Below, in pieces: positions 6,324 to 8,938 of a stretch of DNA of 8,938 bases. The stretch is from an uncultured Caulobacteraceae bacterium. Its GTDB lineage: Bacteria; Pseudomonadota; Alphaproteobacteria; Caulobacterales; Caulobacteraceae. Both the position numbers and the translations under genes were made by a program. Within the stretch, counting starts at the first letter, position 1. Each line of letters starts with the position of its first letter. The stretch is taken from positions 1 to 8,938 of the forward strand of contig CAMLRH010000097.1 of assembly GCA_946482375.1 (NCBI GenBank). The letters are read 5' to 3'. Under the pieces are notes generated by a model. The model was given only the letters and a program-made list of their open reading frames with translations. It had not been told where the DNA came from and did not search any database.

Positions 6324-7502
6324 ATGGATATCAGGTTCACACCTGAGGAGCAGCGGTTCAGGTCTGAGGTGAGGGACTGGCTGCACGACAACGTGCCGAC
6401 GGAGCCCCGCCCCACCCACTGGAGCGAGTGGCGTGACTATGATCTCGGCTGGCAGCGCACGCAGTACGAAGGCGGCTGGGCCGGTATCGCCTGGCCGAAG
6501 GAATATGGAGGCCGTGGCCTCACCCTGCTGGAGCAGGTGATCTGGTACGAAGAGTGCGCCAGGGTGAAGGCGCCGCTCCGGGGGGTCACCTCGGTCGGCG
6601 TCAATCACGGCGGCCCGACGCTCATCGCGCGAGGCGCCGAGGAACAGAAGAACTTCCACCTGCCCCGCATCCTCAAGGGCGAGGTGGTCTGGTGTCAGGG
6701 GTTTTCGGAGCCCAACGCGGGCTCGGATCTGGCCAGTCTGCGGACGCACGCGGTGATCGACGGCGAGCATCTGGTCGTTAATGGCTCGAAGATCTGGACC
6801 AGTTACGCGCACGTTGCCGACTACCAGGAACTCCTGGTGCGCACCGATCCCCAAGCGCCCAAGCACGCCGGCATCAGCTGGGTCATCTGCGATATGAAGA
6901 CCCCGGGTATCGAGATCCGGCCAATCATGACCATGCTGGATCCAGGCGACCTTCATTTCTGCCAGGTTTTCTACAACGACGTTCGCATTCCGCTGTCGAA
7001 CGTCGTCGGCGAGCTCAACGACGGCTGGAACGTGGCCAACGCTACGCTGGGGTTCGAGCGTGGCACCGGCTTCATAAGCGACCAGGTGTATTTCGCCGAA
7101 CTCGTGGAGGACATGATCGCCCTCGTGCGCGATCGGATGGGCCGCCTCGGCCGCGTCGATCACGAACTCGACGACCTCATGGCGCGGCTTGCCGTATGCC
7201 GATCGGAGATGGCCGCCGTGCGGGCCCTGACCTACGCCACCGTTTCGCGTGCGGCGAAGGGCGTCCCCGGAAAGGAAGGTTCGATAACGCGCCTCTACTT
7301 CAGCGAGGTGCAGCAGCGTTCGCTTAGGCTGGCCATGGAACTCCTGGGTCCGCTGGGGCTGGAGCGCGGCTCGGCTCATGACTGGAGCCGCCACTACCTG
7401 CGCTCCTTCGCCAGCACGATCGCCGCCGGCAGCTGCGATGTTCAGCGCAACATTATCGGCGAGCGGATTCTTGGCCTGCCACGGGGCGCGAGGGTGTCAT
7501 GA
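6324..7502 (+). CDS. Acyl-CoA dehydrogenase (FAD-binding, catalytic-type subunit)
   Basis: This 392-residue full-length acyl-CoA dehydrogenase oxidises an acyl-CoA to the 2,3-enoyl-CoA with electrons passing to ETF. The N-terminal helical domain starts MDIRFTPEEQRFRSEVRDWL and includes AWPKEYGGRG (~56-65). The flavin/substrate beta-domain has WCQGFSEPNAGSDLASLRT (~123-141) and the NGSKIWTS strand (~153-160). The C-terminal helices end AAGSCDVQRNIIGERILGLP (~367-386). The MCAD-type catalytic Glu position is occupied by Ala/Gly (IAAGS); instead Glu245 in LGFERG occupies the isovaleryl/long-chain-type position and is the likely base. ATG 6324 has GGAG 12 bases upstream. There are 100 bp after the ligase stop with no terminator seen. 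The stop overlaps the start of the second dehydrogenase, fitting the alpha2beta2 type known from actinobacterial FadE26-FadE27 (steroid side chains); the steroid link is only an analogy. Confidence 0.92.
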   Translation: MDIRFTPEEQRFRSEVRDWLHDNVPTEPRPTHWSEWRDYDLGWQRTQYEGGWAGIAWPKEYGGRGLTLLEQVIWYEECARVKAPLRGVTSVGVNHGGPTLIARGAEEQKNFHLPRILKGEVVWCQGFSEPNAGSDLASLRTHAVIDGEHLVVNGSKIWTSYAHVADYQELLVRTDPQAPKHAGISWVICDMKTPGIEIRPIMTMLDPGDLHFCQVFYNDVRIPLSNVVGELNDGWNVANATLGFERGTGFISDQVYFAELVEDMIALVRDRMGRLGRVDHELDDLMARLAVCRSEMAAVRALTYATVSRAAKGVPGKEGSITRLYFSEVQQRSLRLAMELLGPLGLERGSAHDWSRHYLRSFASTIAAGSCDVQRNIIGERILGLPRGARVS

Positions 7503-8518
7503 TCAATCTCGTTCCCACGGAAGAACAGCGCGAGCTGGCCGACTCGGTGGCAAGCTTCCTGTCGCAGGAATTGCCGCTGTCGCGCTTTTATCCGCAGCCC
7601 GAAGCACGCCCGAACGAAGACGCCGCGCACTGGTCGCGGATGGCGAGCCTCGGCTTCTTCGGCTTGGGTCTACCGGAAGACGCCGGCGGTGTCGGCTATG
7701 GCTCGCTCGAGGAGATGCTGGTCTTCCGTGAGTTCGGCCGGTTTGCGGTCACCACCAACGCCTTGGCGGCGGTGCTCGGCGCGCACCTCGCCGTCGCCGC
7801 CGGACGCGCGGACCTGGCCAGGGCTTTCGTTCAGGCGGATAAGCGGGTCAGCCTGGCGCTTCCCATCGACCACTACCGGTCGGATGAGTTGGTCGATGCG
7901 GAGCACTATCTGATCGACGGCCGCGAAGCGGACTGGGTCCTGGTTTGGAACGAAGCCGGTGCGGGCCTCGTAACGCGGTTGGAGTTGACCAGCGTTACAG
8001 AGGCTGAGGCGCTGGACTGGACATTGCCGCTGACGCGTATCCGCTTCGGGGCCAGGCCGTCGCTGTGGGCCGAAGGCGACGAGGTTTTCCGCCACGCTGG
8101 CGTGCTGATCTCCGCCTATCTGGTCGGTCTCGCGGAAGCCGCGCGAGACGATTCCGTCGCCTATGCCAAGGTGCGCGAACAGTTCGGGCAACCGATCGGA
8201 TCGTTTCAGGCCGTCAAGCATCGCTGCGCCGACATGGCCGCGCGCGCCGAGGCGGCCTGGTGTCTGGTGCTGCTGGCCGGCCTTTCGCACCGTTACGGAC
8301 AGGACGACGCCGTCTTCCAGATCTCCTCGGCGCGAATGATTTCGGGGGATGCGGCCTTGAGGAACGCCGCCGACAACATTCAGAACCACGGCGCTTCGGG
8401 CTTCACCGCCGAGCTGGAAGCGCACATCCTGCTCAAGCGCGCGCATGTGATGCTGCAGCTCGGCGGCGACCGGAACGCGCAGCAGAAGCTCCTTCTGCGC
8501 CAACCGGCGCCGGTGTGA
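7499..8518 (+). CDS. Acyl-CoA dehydrogenase-like protein, probable second subunit of a heteromer
   Basis: This 339-residue protein is shorter than the ~380-400 of a complete acyl-CoA dehydrogenase. The N-terminal domain is typical (LVPTEEQRELADSVASFL, then SLGFFGLGLPEDAGGVGYG at ~50-68). The central beta-domain (~115-195) is reduced and lacks the W-x-x-x-x-SEPxAGSD and GxKxWIT flavin motifs. The C-terminal helical domain keeps YAKVREQFGQPIGSFQAVKH (~222-241), whose Arg226 region normally contacts the FAD of a neighbouring subunit, and the HGASGFTAELEAHILLKRA segment (~297-315). No catalytic Glu was identified. The ATG overlaps the stop of the preceding dehydrogenase (ATGA), so the two are translationally coupled. 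Such a short partner next to a full-length one is the arrangement of heterotetrameric dehydrogenases in steroid and other bulky-acid catabolism. Complex formation is inferred, not shown. Confidence 0.88.
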   Translation: MINLVPTEEQRELADSVASFLSQELPLSRFYPQPEARPNEDAAHWSRMASLGFFGLGLPEDAGGVGYGSLEEMLVFREFGRFAVTTNALAAVLGAHLAVAAGRADLARAFVQADKRVSLALPIDHYRSDELVDAEHYLIDGREADWVLVWNEAGAGLVTRLELTSVTEAEALDWTLPLTRIRFGARPSLWAEGDEVFRHAGVLISAYLVGLAEAARDDSVAYAKVREQFGQPIGSFQAVKHRCADMAARAEAAWCLVLLAGLSHRYGQDDAVFQISSARMISGDAALRNAADNIQNHGASGFTAELEAHILLKRAHVMLQLGGDRNAQQKLLLRQPAPV

Positions 8519-8522
8519 TCGG

Positions 8523-8938
8523 GTGACCACGACCGCGGCGGAACAAGGGGCGGACAAGGCGCGCCTCGGCTTCGACGCCTGGTGGATGCTTGCGGTCCTC
8601 TTCGTCTTTTATTTTGTCGCCTGGGTCGATCGCTATTCGCTGACCATGATGGTCGAGCCGATCAAGGCCGACCTGAACCTGTCCGACTTCAAGATGAGCT
8701 TGATCCTGGGACCCGCGTTCGCCGTGTTCTACGGCGTCTTCGGGCTGCCGTTAGGGCTTGCCGCCGATCGGTTCTCCCGCCGTTGGGTGATCTTCATCGG
8801 CATGGTGCTGTGGTCGCTCGCGACCATGTCGTCTGGCCTGGCCAACACCTTCTATGGCCTGCTGATTGCCCGCATGGCGATCGGAATTGGCGAGGCGTCC
8901 CTGGTGCCTGCCGCCTATTCCCTGCTGGGCGATCGCTT
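8523..8938 (+). CDS. MFS transporter, N-terminal part (truncated by window end)
   Basis: 138 residues are visible and the frame is open to the window edge. After a ~19-residue cytoplasmic leader come hydrophobic segments consistent with the first four helices: ~20-38 (WWMLAVLFVFYFVAWVDRY), ~57-80, ~88-107 and ~110-135. The loop between helices 2 and 3 carries GLAADRFSRRW, the major-facilitator motif A (G-x-x-x-D-R-x-x-R-R). Helix 1 ends with VDRYSL, common in organic-anion (ACS-like or spinster-like) carriers. It is an inner-membrane carrier, by context probably taking up the acid that the upstream ligase activates. The GTG start lies 4 bases after the preceding stop with no strong Shine-Dalgarno, so translation probably depends on coupling. 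Confidence 0.85.
   Translation, partial: MTTTAAEQGADKARLGFDAWWMLAVLFVFYFVAWVDRYSLTMMVEPIKADLNLSDFKMSLILGPAFAVFYGVFGLPLGLAADRFSRRWVIFIGMVLWSLATMSSGLANTFYGLLIARMAIGIGEASLVPAAYSLLGDR

Noticed and set aside
6279..7394. Long open frame (371 codons) on the - strand opposite the first acyl-CoA dehydrogenase
   Set aside because: It is antisense to a gene with clear family motifs; the translation shows no recognisable domain and is the His/Arg/Ala-rich type that GC-rich genes produce on the opposite strand.
7670..8557. 295-codon open frame on the - strand opposite the second dehydrogenase
   Set aside because: It is antisense to a recognisable dehydrogenase with coupled start; no motif or Shine-Dalgarno supports it.

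Overview
The window is GC-rich, densely packed DNA from a bacterium with an outer membrane, because it encodes an autotransporter-type beta-barrel. The mix of CoA ligase, SDRs, paired acyl-CoA dehydrogenases and MFS carrier, together with the codon bias, suggests an alphaproteobacterium, perhaps of the Caulobacterales or sphingomonad type. That assignment is an inference from gene content, not from a marker gene. No rRNA, tRNA, CRISPR array, transposase or prophage gene was seen.

Layout: (1) Positions 1-1494 (+) hold the 3' part of an autotransporter, with the end of the passenger and the complete C-terminal barrel, followed by a strong intrinsic terminator. (2) Positions 1573-2430 (-) encode a secreted alpha/beta-hydrolase-fold protein that appears to have lost both its nucleophile and its catalytic histidine. 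It has its own candidate promoter and an upstream perfect dyad. (3) Positions 2586-4463 (-) form a three-gene, translationally coupled operon: a 2,4-dienoyl-CoA-reductase-like SDR, a shortened SDR with no catalytic or cofactor motifs, and a MerR-family regulator. (4) A divergent control region of about 155 bp lies at 4464-4618. (5) Positions 4619 to the end (+) carry an acyl-CoA synthetase (AMP-binding), two acyl-CoA dehydrogenases with overlapping start and stop codons, and the start of an MFS transporter that runs off the window.

How the genes fit together (inference): the two divergent operons look like a catabolic module for an imported organic acid. The MFS protein would bring it in, the ligase would activate it to a CoA thioester, the paired dehydrogenases would introduce a double bond, and the DECR-like SDR, possibly in a complex with its inactive sister, would carry out a redox step on the acyl-CoA. 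The MerR protein is the obvious candidate local regulator. No hydratase, thiolase or substrate-specific enzyme is present, so the substrate (fatty, alicyclic, steroid- or terpenoid-like acid) cannot be named.

The most notable observations are two apparent pseudoenzymes: the SDR partner, and the hydrolase with Ser-to-Gly and His-to-Tyr changes. No wholly new type of system was recognised.
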